This document shows, piece by piece, positions 18,273-28,685 of a stretch of DNA of 64,000 nt. Made by a program: the position numbers and the translations under genes. The stretch is taken from positions 186,001-250,000 of the forward strand of contig JADKIE010000011.1 of the NCBI GenBank assembly GCA_016721385.1, in the 5' to 3' direction. The stretch is from Chitinophagaceae bacterium (GTDB lineage Bacteria; Bacteroidota; Bacteroidia; Chitinophagales; Chitinophagaceae). Positions within the stretch are counted from its first letter, which is position 1; each line of letters begins with the position of its first letter. The notes beneath the pieces are model-generated. The model saw only the letters and a program-made list of their open reading frames with translations, made no database searches and had not been told where the DNA came from.

Positions 18273-18924
18273 AATAAACAAAAATATTTTTGGCAACTTG
18301 CTCACTTAAAATGCAAGTAGCATTTTTTAAAACTTTTATTTCTATAGAGCCATCAAAGGCAAAATGTTTAAGGCTTTGCAATGTGCTACCAATGCCAATT
18401 TTATGATGTTTAAGCATTTCCAGCATTTCAGGCGACTGGTTACTAACGGAGCTTACAACTGCTTTTTTATTTAATGGTAATTGTAAAACATTATATTGTT
18501 TTATTGCCGGTATTTTACCAAAACTGTCAGGTATGGGATCGCCGTGAGGATCAAATGAAGGATTGCCTAAAAAATCATCTAATCGTTGTATCAATTCATC
18601 GCTGCTAATATGTTCTAATTCTTCTGCAATGGCATGTACTTTTTCCCATTCAAAACCAAGCTTTACCGATAAAAAATATTCCCAAAGCCTGTGCTTTCTA
18701 ATTACGTTAAGGGCAGTTTTTTTGCCCATTTCGGTTAGCTTAAAACCTTTGTATTTTTCGTACTGAAGTAGCTTTTTAGCCTTCAACTTTTTAAGCATAT
18801 CAGTAACCGATGCAGCTTTGGTTTGCATTTCGGCTGCCAAGGAATTTGTGTTTACCAACCCTTTTTTTTGTTGCAGATGGTATATCCATTTAATATGGTT
18901 TTCTTCGCTTATTGAAAAATTCAT
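18265..18924 (-). CDS. mntR: DtxR/MntR-family metal-dependent repressor
   Basis: 219 residues. An N-terminal winged helix (NHIKWIYHLQQKKGLVNTNS, LAAEMQTKAASVTDMLKKL) is followed by the dimerisation and metal-binding domain (HRLWEYFLSVKLGFEWEKVH, AEELEHISSDELIQRLDDFL, HGDPIP) and a C-terminal FeoA/SH3-like domain (about 145-219). The His/Glu spacing in HAIAEELEH is the family's metal site. With Mn2+ or Fe2+ bound it should repress the operon mntR-mntH. A double palindrome covers its own promoter. Confidence 0.92.
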   Translation of the reverse strand: MNFSISEENHIKWIYHLQQKKGLVNTNSLAAEMQTKAASVTDMLKKLKAKKLLQYEKYKGFKLTEMGKKTALNVIRKHRLWEYFLSVKLGFEWEKVHAIAEELEHISSDELIQRLDDFLGNPSFDPHGDPIPDSFGKIPAIKQYNVLQLPLNKKAVVSSVSNQSPEMLEMLKHHKIGIGSTLQSLKHFAFDGSIEIKVLKNATCILSEQVAKNIFVYYD

Positions 18925-18926
18925 AA

Positions 18927-18956
18927 TGTCTAAAAATAAATTTAGACAAATCTAAA
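18927..18956 (-). promoter_or_regulatory. MntR/DtxR-type operator with three half-sites
   Basis: On the plus strand TGTCTAAA (18927-18934), six bases, TTTAGACA (18941-18948), two bases, TCTAAA (18951-18956). The first two arms are a perfect 8-bp inverted repeat; the last two form TTTAGA-4-TCTAAA, a 16-bp palindrome of MntR/DtxR geometry. It overlaps the -7 box and the start region of mntR. Metal-dependent autoregulation is inferred. Confidence 0.7.
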
Positions 18957-18977
18957 AATATTTACTCGTATAAACAA
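18947..18977 (-). promoter_or_regulatory. Bacteroidota promoter of mntR-mntH
   Basis: Read on the minus strand: TTG (18977-18975), a 20-base spacer, then TAGATTTG (18954-18947), a perfect TAnnTTTG. The -7 box lies inside the palindromic operator. The predicted leader is only about 15 bases. Confidence 0.7.
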
Positions 18978-19020
18978 GTAAATTAAAAAAGAGGTTTGTG
19001 GTAGAATGGATTTTCATCTA

Positions 19021-19042
19021 ATCCGGTTAAATTCGTGTAAAC
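19021..19042 (+). repeat. Partial copy of the dispersed intergenic repeat
   Basis: ATCCGGTTAAATTCGTGTAA lies just before ridA and resembles the copy at 7409-7437 (TTAATTCGTGTAAT). It is shorter and more diverged than the others. Confidence 0.35.
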
Positions 19043-19054
19043 AAAAAGTAAGAA

Positions 19055-19432
19055 ATGCAAAAGGTAGGTTCAGGTTCTCCGTGGGAAGATGTAATAGGTT
19101 ACAGCAGAGCTGTACGGGTTGGTAATATTATTGAAGTAGCGGGCACCACCGCTATGGATGGCGACATATTGGTGGGCAAAGGAGATATTTATGCTCAATC
19201 TGTTTTCATATTTAAAAAAATTGAAAAGGCCTTGCAGGCAACAGGAGCAACAATGCAAGATGTTGTACGAACCCGTATGTATGTAACGGATATTAGCTTG
19301 TGGGAACAGGCAGGCAAGGCACATGGCGAATTTTTTAAAGATATAAAGCCAGTAGCTACCATGGTAGAAGTAAGTAAATTAATTAGCCCCGATTTACTCA
19401 TAGAAATTGAAATAACGGCAATAATTTCGTAA
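19055..19432 (+). CDS. RidA/YjgF family protein
   Basis: 125 residues, the full family length. GSPWEDVIGYSRAVRVGNIIEVAGTTA, QSVFIFKKIEKALQATGATMQDVVRTRMYVTDI and VEVSKLISPDLLIEIEITAI carry the conserved pattern, including the arginine in VVRTRMYV. RidA proteins are trimeric imine/enamine deaminases that remove reactive intermediates of amino-acid metabolism. Its subclass, and therefore its exact substrate, cannot be told. It is divergent from mntR. Confidence 0.92.
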   Translation: MQKVGSGSPWEDVIGYSRAVRVGNIIEVAGTTAMDGDILVGKGDIYAQSVFIFKKIEKALQATGATMQDVVRTRMYVTDISLWEQAGKAHGEFFKDIKPVATMVEVSKLISPDLLIEIEITAIIS

Positions 19433-19534
19433 TAAATGTTGATTATTTGTGTATTAATTACACAATCATTGAAAAGATAGCATTTTTACTGAAAATTCCA
19501 TTTATATTGCGCCCTCAACAAAGAAAAATGAACA

Positions 19535-21187
19535 ATGAGTTTTAGAGATTTTGCAGTGCCGTATGCTATTGATGCCAAATACACTAAAAAAGTAGCTTAC
19601 TTTTCAATGGAATTTGCCGTGCACCAACCACTAAAAATTTATAGCGGAGGATTGGGGTATTTAAGTGGGTCGCATTTACGCAGTGCGTATAGTTTGCGCC
19701 AAAATTTAATAGGTATTGGTATTCTTTGGAAATATGGTTACTACGATCAGGCCCGAAATCAAGATCAAACATTACAGGTACAATGGAACGAAAAAATTTA
19801 TAATTTTTTAGAAGATACAGGCATTAAATTTCAGGTAGATATTCATGGCCACCCGGTTTGGGTAAAAGCCTTTTATTTAAATCCGGAAACGTTTAAAAGT
19901 GCTCCGTTATTTTTATTAAGTACCGATTTGCCGGAAAACGATTATGTATCGCAAACAATTACACATCGTTTATACGAAGCAAATGTTGCCACCAAAGTAG
20001 CTCAACTTATTTTATTGGGTGTTCGCGGAGCAAAGTTGACTGATGAACTGAATTTTAATCCTGCATTATATCATTTAAATGAAGCGCATGCTGTAAGTTC
20101 TGCCTTTTATTTATACAACAAATTAGGTAGTGTTGATGCAGTTAAACAAAAATTGGTTTTTACTACACATACACCCGAAGAAGCAGGAAACGAAAAACAT
20201 GATATTTTTCTTTGCGAAAAAATGAGTTATTTCTGTGGATTGAGTTTGGATGAAGTGCGAAAAATTACCGGCCTGGAAGGCGATTTGTTTAATCATTCAC
20301 TTGCTGCACTTCGGTTTGCAAAACTGGCTAATGGGGTAAGCCAGTTACATGGAGAAGTTAGCAGGCAAATGTGGAAAAAATACGAAGGCATTTGTGAAAT
20401 AAAAGCTATAACGAATGCTCAAAACTGGAACTATTGGGCCGATAAGCAATTGTATCATTACATGGAAAGTAAAAACGATATTTCGTTTGATGATAGAAAA
20501 ACATATTTAAAGAAAAGAGCGTTTGAAATTGTTGCCGACCAAACAGGTAAGTTAATGAACAAAGATGTATTTACCATTGTATGGGCAAGGCGTTTTGCAG
20601 GCTACAAACGTGCCGATTTATTAACAAGAGATGAAGCACGTTTTGAAAAATTAGTTACCAATACAAAATATCCGGTACAAGTTATTTGGGCTGGCAAGCC
20701 ATATCCGGTAGATTATCCGGCGATAAGTGAATTTAATAACTTGGTTCATCTAAGTAAAAAGTACGATAACGTTGCAGTATGTATTGGTTACGAGTTGGCA
20801 TTAAGTAAACGATTAAAACAAGCCAGCGACCTGTGGTTAAATAACCCAAGAGTACCAAGAGAAGCCAGCGGCACAAGTGGAATGACAGCTGCAATGAATG
20901 GAGCCGTAAATTGCAGCACAAACGATGGCTGGATTTGCGAATTTATTAACCACGGCAACAACGGATTTGTAGTACCTCCAATTGATTATGAAAATATAAG
21001 TGTGCATGAGCAAGATGAATACGATATGAATAAGTTGTAAGAAATTTTAGAAAAACAAATTTTACAGCTTTATTACGAGAAACACGAAGTGTGGAAACAA
21101 ATTGTAAAAAATGGTATGAGAGATGTTAGATATCAATTTGATAGTAACAGAATGGCAGATGAGTATTATGAAATTATGTATAAGTAA
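19535..21187 (+). CDS. Alpha-glucan family phosphorylase, interrupted by an in-frame TAA
   Basis: 550 codons in a single frame with one internal TAA at 21038-21040. Before it come VAYFSMEFAVHQPLKIYSGG, YHLNEAHAVSSAFYLYNK, TTHTPEEAGNEKHDI, VWARRFAGYKRADLL, VIWAGKPYPVD and PREASGTSGMTAAMNGAVN, all typical of the short GT35-like alpha-glucan phosphorylases. After it the frame continues EILEKQILQLYYEKHEVWKQ to a natural stop at 21185. The enzyme releases glucose-1-phosphate from glycogen or maltodextrin. The stop could be a single-base error at a codon that is usually Tyr (TAT/TAC), or a true C-terminal truncation of 49 residues. Terminator-like sequence follows near 21215. Confidence 0.88.
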
Positions 21188-21351
21188 TAATTGGATACGA
21201 TTTTTATTTAAAAGGTGCTTTTTTTGCACCTTTTTCTTTTACCACCGGCATTGTTTTTTATACCAACCTTAATACATACTTTACCACTCCTCCCCAATTT
21301 ATTTTAGCAAGAGTCTAAAACATACAATCTTTGTGTGGTAATTTATTTACA

Positions 21352-21453
21352 ATGAAACGCTTAACTGCTTTTATAGCACTTTTTTTATGTGCTTTTATAC
21401 TTTCTAATTTTAATACTTCTCCACCAGGTTTATTGGGCGGTGCTTTGAAGTAA
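21352..21453 (+). CDS. Tiny signal-peptide-like ORF (33 residues)
   Basis: MKRLTAFIALFLCAFILSNF then NTSPPGLLGGALK. It has a positively charged start, a long hydrophobic core and a short Pro/Gly tail. An imperfect -7 box (aaTCTTTG) lies about 20 bases upstream. It could be a small secreted or membrane peptide; there is no homology evidence. Confidence 0.35.
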   Translation: MKRLTAFIALFLCAFILSNFNTSPPGLLGGALK

Positions 21454-21505
21454 ATCTGCTATTAATTTACAACAAAACATAAGCAAAGTTTAGTAAAGCT
21501 TTGCA

Positions 21506-21544
21506 GTACAAGAGTGCGACGCCCATGCAGCTTAGTTCCTGTAC
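21506..21544 (+). repeat. Dispersed repeat, copy 1
   Basis: GTACAAGAGTGCGACGCC (21506-21523) is identical on the opposite strand at 28686-28703, and similarity continues (CATGCAGCTTAG versus AATGAAGTTGAAG). The rest of the 188-base gap to the SPFH gene shows nothing else clear. Confidence 0.55.
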
Positions 21545-21641
21545 AAAAGGCTAGCCCACAAAATACTATACCCAATTAATTAACAATTGATTTTGTTATA
21601 AAACATTTTTTTATTTTCATTAAACATAAAACCCTACAAAC

Positions 21642-23554
21642 ATGGAATCGCATGAATTAATCAAATGGGGATTGATTATTGGTATCCCTTTATTAGTATT
21701 TATTTTTTACAAATTTATTTTAAGAGTCTTTTTTGGGTTGGTAATAGTGCCCGAAGACAGAATTGGATTGGTTACTAAAAAGTTTGTGCTTTTTGGTAAG
21801 CAAGAGTTGCCCGAAGGTAGAATTATTGCTACCGAAGGCGAGGCAGGATTTCAAGCTCAAACTTTACCTCCGGGAGTTTACTTCTGGAAATGGATTTGGC
21901 AATACGAAATTACTTTTCAATCTTTTACCGTAATACCAACAGGGCAAATTGGTTTGGTATTGGCAAAAGATGGTATGGAGTTGGAAACAGGACGTATCCT
22001 TGCCCGTAAGGTAGAGAGCGACTCTTTTCAAGATGCAGAATCTTTTTTAAAAAGTGGTGGACGTAAAGGTCGTCAAACAGCCATTATCGCACCGGGTAGT
22101 TATCGTATCAACACATTTTTATTTAATGTAGAGTTAACAGAAATGGCTACCATACCGGATAATGCTGTAGGTATTGTAACAACCTTAGAAGGTAAACCAC
22201 TTGGCGAAGGGCAAATTGCAGGCCGCATTATTGACGGACATAGTAAATTTCAGGATGTAGATATGTTTTTGGCCAACGATGGGTTTAAAGGCTTGCAGGA
22301 GCAAGTTATACTTGCAGGTTCATATTTCTTAAATCCCTGGTTTGCCAAATTAGAAATGGTAAAGATGACTGAAATACCCATTGGCCATGTAGGTGTTGTA
22401 ATTAGCTATGTTGGCGAAGAAGGGGTGGATTTAAGTGGTGTTGAATTTAAACATGGTAACATAGTTAGTAAAGGGCAAAAAGGCGTTTGGGCCGAACCGT
22501 TAGGTCCGGGTAAATACCCAATTAACCCTTTTATTATGAAGGTAGAATTAGTGCCTACTACTAACCTTGTATTAAATTGGGCTAATGCCCGTAGCGAAAG
22601 CCATCAATTAGATAAAAATTTATCTACTATTACAGTTCGTAGTAAAGATGGTTTCCCTTTTAATTTAGATGTATCACAAATTATACATATACCTACAACC
22701 GAGGCACCAAAAGTAATTGCACGATTTGGTAATATGAATAATTTAGTAAGCCAGGTGCTGGAACCTACCATTGGAAACTACTTTCGTAACAGTGCACAAG
22801 ACAGCGATGTAATTGCGTTTCTTGGAACTCGTAAAGAAAGGCAGGCATCTGCAAAAGAACATATCGGTGAAGTACTGGATCAATACAATGTGTTTGGTGT
22901 AGATACGCTGATAGGCGATATTGTGCCACCAGAAAGTTTGATGAAAACATTAACCGATCGTAAAATTGCTGAGGAGCAGAAAATAACATACGAAACAGAA
23001 AAGAAGGCACAGGAAACAAGGCAGAGTTTGGAAAAAGAAACGGCAATTGCCGAAATACAAAAAGAAATTGTAAAAGCTGATCAGGGTGTGTTAATTGCCG
23101 AAAGAGTTGCCGACGCATCTGTTAAAAAAGCTACGGGTGAAGCCAACAGTGTTCGTTTACAATCTACCGCCGAGGCAGACAGGTTGAAGCTTTTAGCAAA
23201 TGGTGACGCCGAAAGAATTAGAGTATTGGCAAAAGCAAATGCCGAGCAAATTGAATTGTTGGCCAAAGCCGATGCGGAAAAAATATCTTTAACCGGTAAT
23301 GCAGAGGCTGAGAAGATTTTGGCAATTGGTAAATCCAATGCCGAGTCGTATAAGTTATCTGTAGAAGCTATGGGAGGTAATAATTTTACACAACTAAAAG
23401 TGATGGAAAGCATTGCTAACCAGAATGTAAAAATTATGCCGGATGTATTGATCAATGGTGGAAATGATAATACCAATGGAGGTATAAGCGGATTGCTTGG
23501 CTTGCAATTGTTGGACAAATTGCTAAAAAGAAAGAAGAAGATAAGAAAAATTAA
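21642..23554 (+). CDS. Large SPFH/flotillin-like membrane protein
   Basis: One N-terminal membrane helix (residues about 8-31), then four repeated units each starting with a Pro-x-x-x-[IV]-G-[LI]-V motif at about 36, 98, 171 and 245. A band-7/SPFH domain follows (about 305-450, RSKDGFPFNLDVSQIIHIPT), then a long Ala/Glu/Lys-rich coiled coil (about 455-590), as in flotillins. Flotillin-like proteins form membrane microdomain scaffolds. The uncorrected frame runs to 23666, but that would bury a perfect terminator inside coding sequence. One extra A in the AAAAAG run near 23525 gives KKKEEDKKN and a stop at 23552-23554, which I prefer. Confidence 0.88.
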
Positions 23555-23571
23555 ATTTGAAAATAGTGTAT

Positions 23572-23607
23572 GGTTGCCAATTGTATACAATTGGCAACCT
23601 TTTTTTA
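23572..23607 (+). terminator. Rho-independent terminator after SPFH gene
   Basis: A 28-base perfect palindrome (23572-23599; arms GGTTGCCAATTG and CAATTGGCAACC) is followed by eight T. Confidence 0.92.
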
Positions 23608-23665
23608 TTAAAGCAATAAATATTATTAGCAGCTTTCTCCGTTTCTTTGCCTTAAATAATTTTTA

Positions 23666-24082
23666 ATGAACCAAATAATAGAAAAGGCCGAAATACGCTG
23701 GGCAGATATTGACCCTAACTTTCATGTATTGCATAGCAAGTATTACGACTATTGCGCTAATGCCAGAATGAATGTATTACAAAAAAACGGCGTTACAATG
23801 CAGGCTATTCAACAATATAACATTGGCCCAATTTTGTTAAGAGAAGAATGTGTATTTAAAAGAGAATTAAAGTTTGGCGACACAATCGAAATTAAAATTT
23901 TTCTAAAATCAACAGACGAAACGTTTACCCGTTGGAGTTTTGTAAATGAAATTTGGAAAAACGGCGATACATTGGCAGCCGTAATAACTGTTGATGGTGC
24001 CTGGATGGATACAATTAAAAGGAAGTTAGCCACACCACCGGATGCATTTAAAAAAGCATTTGATGCAATACCTAAAATTTAG
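23666..24082 (+). CDS. Acyl-CoA thioesterase (4HBT hot-dog fold)
   Basis: 138 residues. EIRWADIDPNFHVLHSKYYDYCANARM carries the YbgC/FadM-type signature with the catalytic Asp (ADIDPNFH). A single hot-dog helix and sheet follow (FKRELKFGDTIEIKIFLKS, TRWSFVNEIWKNGDTLAAVITVDGAWMD). It hydrolyses an acyl-CoA thioester in the cytoplasm; chain length unknown. The MFS gene begins 2 bases after its stop, so the two are translated from one transcript. Confidence 0.9.
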   Translation: MNQIIEKAEIRWADIDPNFHVLHSKYYDYCANARMNVLQKNGVTMQAIQQYNIGPILLREECVFKRELKFGDTIEIKIFLKSTDETFTRWSFVNEIWKNGDTLAAVITVDGAWMDTIKRKLATPPDAFKKAFDAIPKI

Positions 24083-24084
24083 TA

Positions 24085-25290
24085 ATGCTTACTGCAACTG
24101 TTAAATTATATAAAAACGCTTTCAGGGGTTTAACCAGCAGAATTTGGCTGCTTAGTGCTGTAATGCTGGTAAACAGGGCAGGTACCATGGTATTGCCCTT
24201 TATGACGCTGTATTGTACACAAGCCCGTGGCTTTTCGTATAGCCAAGCTGGTTGGGCTGTAGGCTTTTATGGATTAGGCTCCTTAGCCGGAGCCTTTGTT
24301 GGAGGAAAACTTACCGATAAATTTGGTTTTTACTATATTCAATTTCTTTCGCTGTTTTGTGGTGGTATAATGTTTTTGGTTTTAGGGCAAATGCATAATT
24401 ATACGGCATTTATAGTTTGTGTGTTTTGCTTAAGTATGGTAAATGAAGCATTCAGGCCGGCAAATGCAACTGCAATTTCGCATTACAGTACGGCACAAAA
24501 CAGAACCCAATCTTTTCATTAATACGATTGGCCATCAACTTAGGATGGGGGGTTGGTGGCGGCTTGGGAGGCTTTATAGCCAGTAAAAATTATCAATCGT
24601 TGTGTTGGGTAGACGGAATAACAAATATAGTAGCTGCTATTTTATTGTTGATTATTTTACCTAAAGTATTTTTAGCTCAACAACAAAAAAAGGGGAAAGA
24701 AAAGCAAGTGTATGCTTCGCCATATAAAGACAAATCTTTTTTGTACTACATTTTTTTAAAACTTTTATTTGCAACCTGTTTTTTCAATTGTTTACAACTG
24801 TTCCTTTATTTCTTAAAGAAAAACTTTTTCTCAGCGAATCGTGGTACGGCTTTATAATGGCATTAAACGGGTTGCTAATTGCCTTTTTTGAAATGGTAGT
24901 TGTATTTAAGTTGGAAGGTAAAAAGCCATATCTGTATTTAATTGCATTGGGCACAGTATTAATGGCAGTGGCGTATTCATTTTTACAATTGGGTTACTTA
25001 AGCCCATACATTATATCTGTTGCTTTTGTTTTGCTAATGACTTTTTCGGAAATAATTGGAATGCCTTTTATGAATACATGGTATATAGCCCGAAGCTCTG
25101 AGCATAACAGAGGGCAATACGCTGCAATTTATACAATGGCGTGGAGTGCGGCACAGGTTATTGGCAGTACAACCGGTACTCAAATTGCACATACAATTGG
25201 GTTTTCTAACTTGTGGTGGGGTGTTTCAGGTATTTCTTTGGTGGCAGCTTTTGGGTATTACTGGTTGTATAGTTTGGAAAAAAATAAGGG
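24085..25290 (+). CDS. MFS transporter, about three frame breaks
   Basis: Three frames (24085-24522, 24528-24857, 24788 onward) give about 400 residues and 12 membrane helices. PFMTLYCTQARGFSYSQAGW and AGAFVGGKLTDKFGFYYIQ (loop 2-3 motif) place it in the drug/efflux-type MFS. Breaks are near 24515 and 24795. A third, in a run of seven A at 25277-25283, would give the natural stop TAA at about 25284-25290; otherwise the frame would run through the terminator into the convergent cold-shock gene. Substrate unknown. Confidence 0.82.
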
Positions 25291-25307
25291 TCGCAGTAAT
25301 GCGACCC
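25288..25307 (-). terminator. Terminator of the cold-shock gene
   Basis: GGGTCGCA / TGCGACCC stem (25288-25295 and 25300-25307) with loop gtaa. On the minus strand it is followed by TTATTTTTTT. It probably also stops the convergent MFS transcript. Confidence 0.8.
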
Positions 25308-25334
25308 TAAAAATGTTGAGATGTTTGATATATA

Positions 25335-25535
25335 TTATCCTACAACAGTTACATTAACTGCGTTCATTCCTTTTTTACCTTCTTGCAATTCAAATTCTAC
25401 TTTGTCGCCTTCTTTAATGTCGCCATTTAAGCCGCTAACATGTACAAATGTTTCTTTGTTAGAATCATCATGCTTAATAAAACCGAATCCTTTTTCAGAA
25501 TTGAAAAACTTTACGGTGCCTTGTTGTGTGTCCAT
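25335..25535 (-). CDS. Cold-shock protein
   Basis: 66 residues, the standard CspA length. RNP1 is KGFGFI and RNP2 is FVHVS. MDTQQGTVKFFNSEKGFGFI is a typical N terminus. It binds single-stranded RNA/DNA and melts RNA structure. The leader is short (about 25-30 bases), unlike the long thermosensing leader of E. coli cspA. Confidence 0.96.
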   Translation of the reverse strand: MDTQQGTVKFFNSEKGFGFIKHDDSNKETFVHVSGLNGDIKEGDKVEFELQEGKKGMNAVNVTVVG

Positions 25536-25567
25536 TTTAATTGTATTGTATTTTTAATTAATGGCTG

Positions 25568-25600
25568 CAAAGATACAGTTTATTTATTGGTAAGACGAAA
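25568..25600 (-). promoter_or_regulatory. Promoter of the cold-shock gene
   Basis: On the minus strand TATCTTTG (25575-25568) is a perfect -7 box. A TTTC 21 bases further up (25600-25597) is a weak -33 box. Confidence 0.6.
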
Positions 25601-25731
25601 TAATATGTTAAAGATGAAATATATGGTATATAATGTTGCACAATGCTTTGCATATGAACGTAATGCGATCCCAATAGTTATTGGAACGAACGCCAATAAA
25701 GATTTTTATGTACAAATTACTGTACATAAAA

Positions 25732-25761
25732 ATAGAGCCCATCACTAAAGTTGGGCTCTAT
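25732..25761 (-). terminator. Terminator of gcvP
   Basis: Ten-base stem (25732-25741 with 25752-25761, core AGAGCCCA/TGGGCTCT) and ten-base loop. On the minus strand it is followed by TTTTT. Confidence 0.82.
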
Positions 25762-25781
25762 TAATACAAGTAATTGATTTA

Positions 25782-28632
25782 TTATGCTTCTTGGTGCATG
25801 TAACTTTCAATTGGTTCAAAGTGCAAATAAGGTTTCTATCGCCATGAGTATTGTTAACCCTGCTTACACTTGGCCAAAACTTATTTAGCGAAACATATGG
25901 TAATGGATATGCAGCTTGCTCTCTGGTGTAACTATGTTTCCATTCGGTAGCACATACAACATGCTGTGTATGTGGAGCATTTTTTAAAGGGTTATCAAGT
26001 TTATCAGCCTTGCCGTCTTCAATTAATTTTATTTCGTTACGTATTGACAGTAATGCATCGCAAAAACGATCAAGCTCATTCTTGTCTTCACTTTCGGTTG
26101 GTTCAATCATTATTGTGCCTGCTACAGGAAAGCTTAAGGTAGGTGCATGAAAATTAAAATCCATTAATCGTTTAGCTACATCTTCTGCTTCTATACCGGC
26201 ACTTTGTTTAAACGGACGTAAATCAACAATAAACTCGTGAGCACAAGTGCCGTTTTTACCACTGTATAAAATTTTGTAATCATTTTGCAGCCTTGCCTTC
26301 ATGTAGTTGGCGTTTAAAATTGCATACTCCGTACTCTTTTTTAACCCATTTGCGCCTAACATTTTAATATATGCGTAACTTATTAACAAAATGCTTGCAC
26401 TACCATAAGGTGCTGCACTTACGCTGGTACCATTGCCCGGTATATAGGAGCAAGTTTTTCATTAACACAAATTGGACCCATGCCAGGGCCGCCACCGCCG
26501 TGTGGTATGGCAAATGTTTTATGTAAGTTTAAATGGCAAACATCTGCCCCAATATTTCCTGGGCTAGTTAATCCAACTTGCGCATTCATATTTGCGCCGT
26601 CCATATAAACCAAACCACCATTATCGTGTATAAGCTGGCAAATTTCTTTTATGCTTTCTTCAAACACACCATGTACTTGGGTATGTAACCATAAGACCTG
26701 CAAGATTACTAGCATGTTTTCAGCATTTAATTTTAAGTCGGCAACGTCAATATTACCGGCATCATCGCACTTGGTAACTACTACTTTAAAGCCCGCCATT
26801 ACTGCACTTGCAGGGTTTGTACCATGGGCCGATATTGGGATTAAAATAATATTTCGGTGTGCTTCTTTTCTGGCTGCATGATAACCTCTGATAGCTAACA
26901 GTCCGGCATACTCGCCCTGGGCACCACTATTGGGTTGTAAGGATGTGGCAGTAAAACCGGTAATGGTGCTTAACCAATGTTGCAGTTCGGTAATTATTTG
27001 CTGATAACCTTGCCATTGATTAGCAGGTGCAAAAGGATGGATATTACTAAACTCGGGCCAACTAACCGGTATAAGTTGTGTAGCTGCATTTAATTTCATT
27101 GTGCAACTGCCAAGGCTTATCATAGATGTGTTTAAACTTAAATCTTTATTTTCTAACGATTTTATGTAACGCATCATCTGGCTCTCGGTTCTATAACTAT
27201 TAAAAACAGGGTGCGTTAAAAAGTCAGATGTTCGGGTAAGCGATGTTGGTATATTGGTAAGTGTATCTTCAAAATTAATTTCAAAAGCCACCGGATCGGT
27301 ATCGTTTTCAAAACTATTTATCAGGTCAAACAAATCTTTTGGCGTTGTTGTTTCATCCAGCGAAATAGTAATTAAACCATCTTCAGTATAAAAGAAATTT
27401 ATTTGCTGGTGCTCTGCCTTTTCTTTTATTGCTGAAAGATTATTGGTTTTTACTGTAATTGTATCAAAAAAAGTTTTGTTTACCACTTCAAAGCCTCTTT
27501 CTTCTAAAGCCTCTGCAAGTGTTTGTGTAAGCAAAGCAATTCTTTTAGCAATATTTTTAATTCCACCTGCTCCATAATATACTGCATACATTGCTGCCAT
27601 ATTGGCCAGTAATGCCTGTGCTGTACAAATATTTGATGTAGCTTTTTCTCTGCGTATATGTTGCTCTCTTGTTTGCAACGCCATCCGTAAACAACGATTA
27701 CCTTTTGCGTCAACACTTACACCAATTATTCTGCCCGGAATATTTCTTTTAAATTCATCTTTAGTAGCAAAAAATGCTGCATGTGGGCCACCAAAACCCA
27801 TGGGTACGCCAAAGCGTTGAGCACTGCCTATGGCAACATCTGCACCCAGTTCTCCCGGCGGCGTTAGCAGAGCAAGCGCTAATAAATCGGTAGCCATTAC
27901 AACCTGTGCATTTACGGCATGAGCCGCATTAATAAATATTTTGTAATCTTCTACACTGCCAATACTGTCAGGGTATTGTACTAATGCACCAAAATAGCTT
28001 TCGTCTAAAATTACCGTTTTGTAATTACCAAATACCAACTCAATGTTAATGGGAGTGGCTCTGGTTTTTAAAACCGCTTTGGTTTGTGTAAAAGTATTTT
28101 CATCTACAAAAAACTTAGGTGCGGTAATATGGTCGGTATCTTTATTTTTAAAATTAAATAGCATTGCCATTGCCTCTGCAGCAGCAGTACCTTCATCCAA
28201 TAAGCTTGCATTGGCAATGGGTAAGCCTGTTAAATCACTAACCATCGTTTGAAAGTTTAATAAACTTTCCAATCTTCCTTGTGCAATTTCGGCCTGATAT
28301 GGCGTGTATTGGGTGTACCATCCCGGGTTTTCAAAAATATTGCGTAAAATAACACTTGGTAAAATAGTGTTGTAATAGCCCTGACCAATATATGATTTAA
28401 ACACTTTGTTAAGCGACGCTGCTTTTTTCAGCTCCGTTAAATATTCAAACTCACTTACCGGGCCATCGGTAGCCAAAGGCTTTTGTAAGCGTATGCTGTT
28501 AGGCACTGTTTTTTCAATTAACTCATCTAGCGATGCTACGCCAATGGCTTTTAGCATTGCCTTTGTTTCAACTTCATTTGGCCCAATGTGTCTTGCTGCA
28601 AATTCGTTTTGTTGTTGTTCAAAAATGTTCAT
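25782..28632 (-). CDS. gcvP: Glycine dehydrogenase (decarboxylating), P protein, two frame breaks
   Basis: About 950 residues in a single chain, as in most Gram-negatives. Key parts are FAARHIGPNEVE, YTQYTPYQAEIAQGRLESLL, GRIIGVSVDAKGNRCLRMAL and the PLP-lysine region CHLNLHKTFAIPHGGGGPGMG. The break near 26430 is repaired by one C (giving YPGNGTSVSAAPYGSAS). A second near 25815 restores the C terminus CTFEPIESYMHQEA and a stop at 25782. It is the decarboxylating, PLP-dependent component of the glycine cleavage system, feeding one-carbon units to folate. No gcvT or gcvH is in the window. Confidence 0.94.
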
Positions 28633-28685
28633 AAACCGTAGATGATTTTTTTGTACCGGGCACTATACCGTTCTTCAACTTCATT

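Noticed and set aside
23081..23590. 169-codon minus-strand ORF over the SPFH coiled coil
   Set aside because: Shadow of the Ala/Glu-rich repeats; low-complexity Ser/Ala-rich product.
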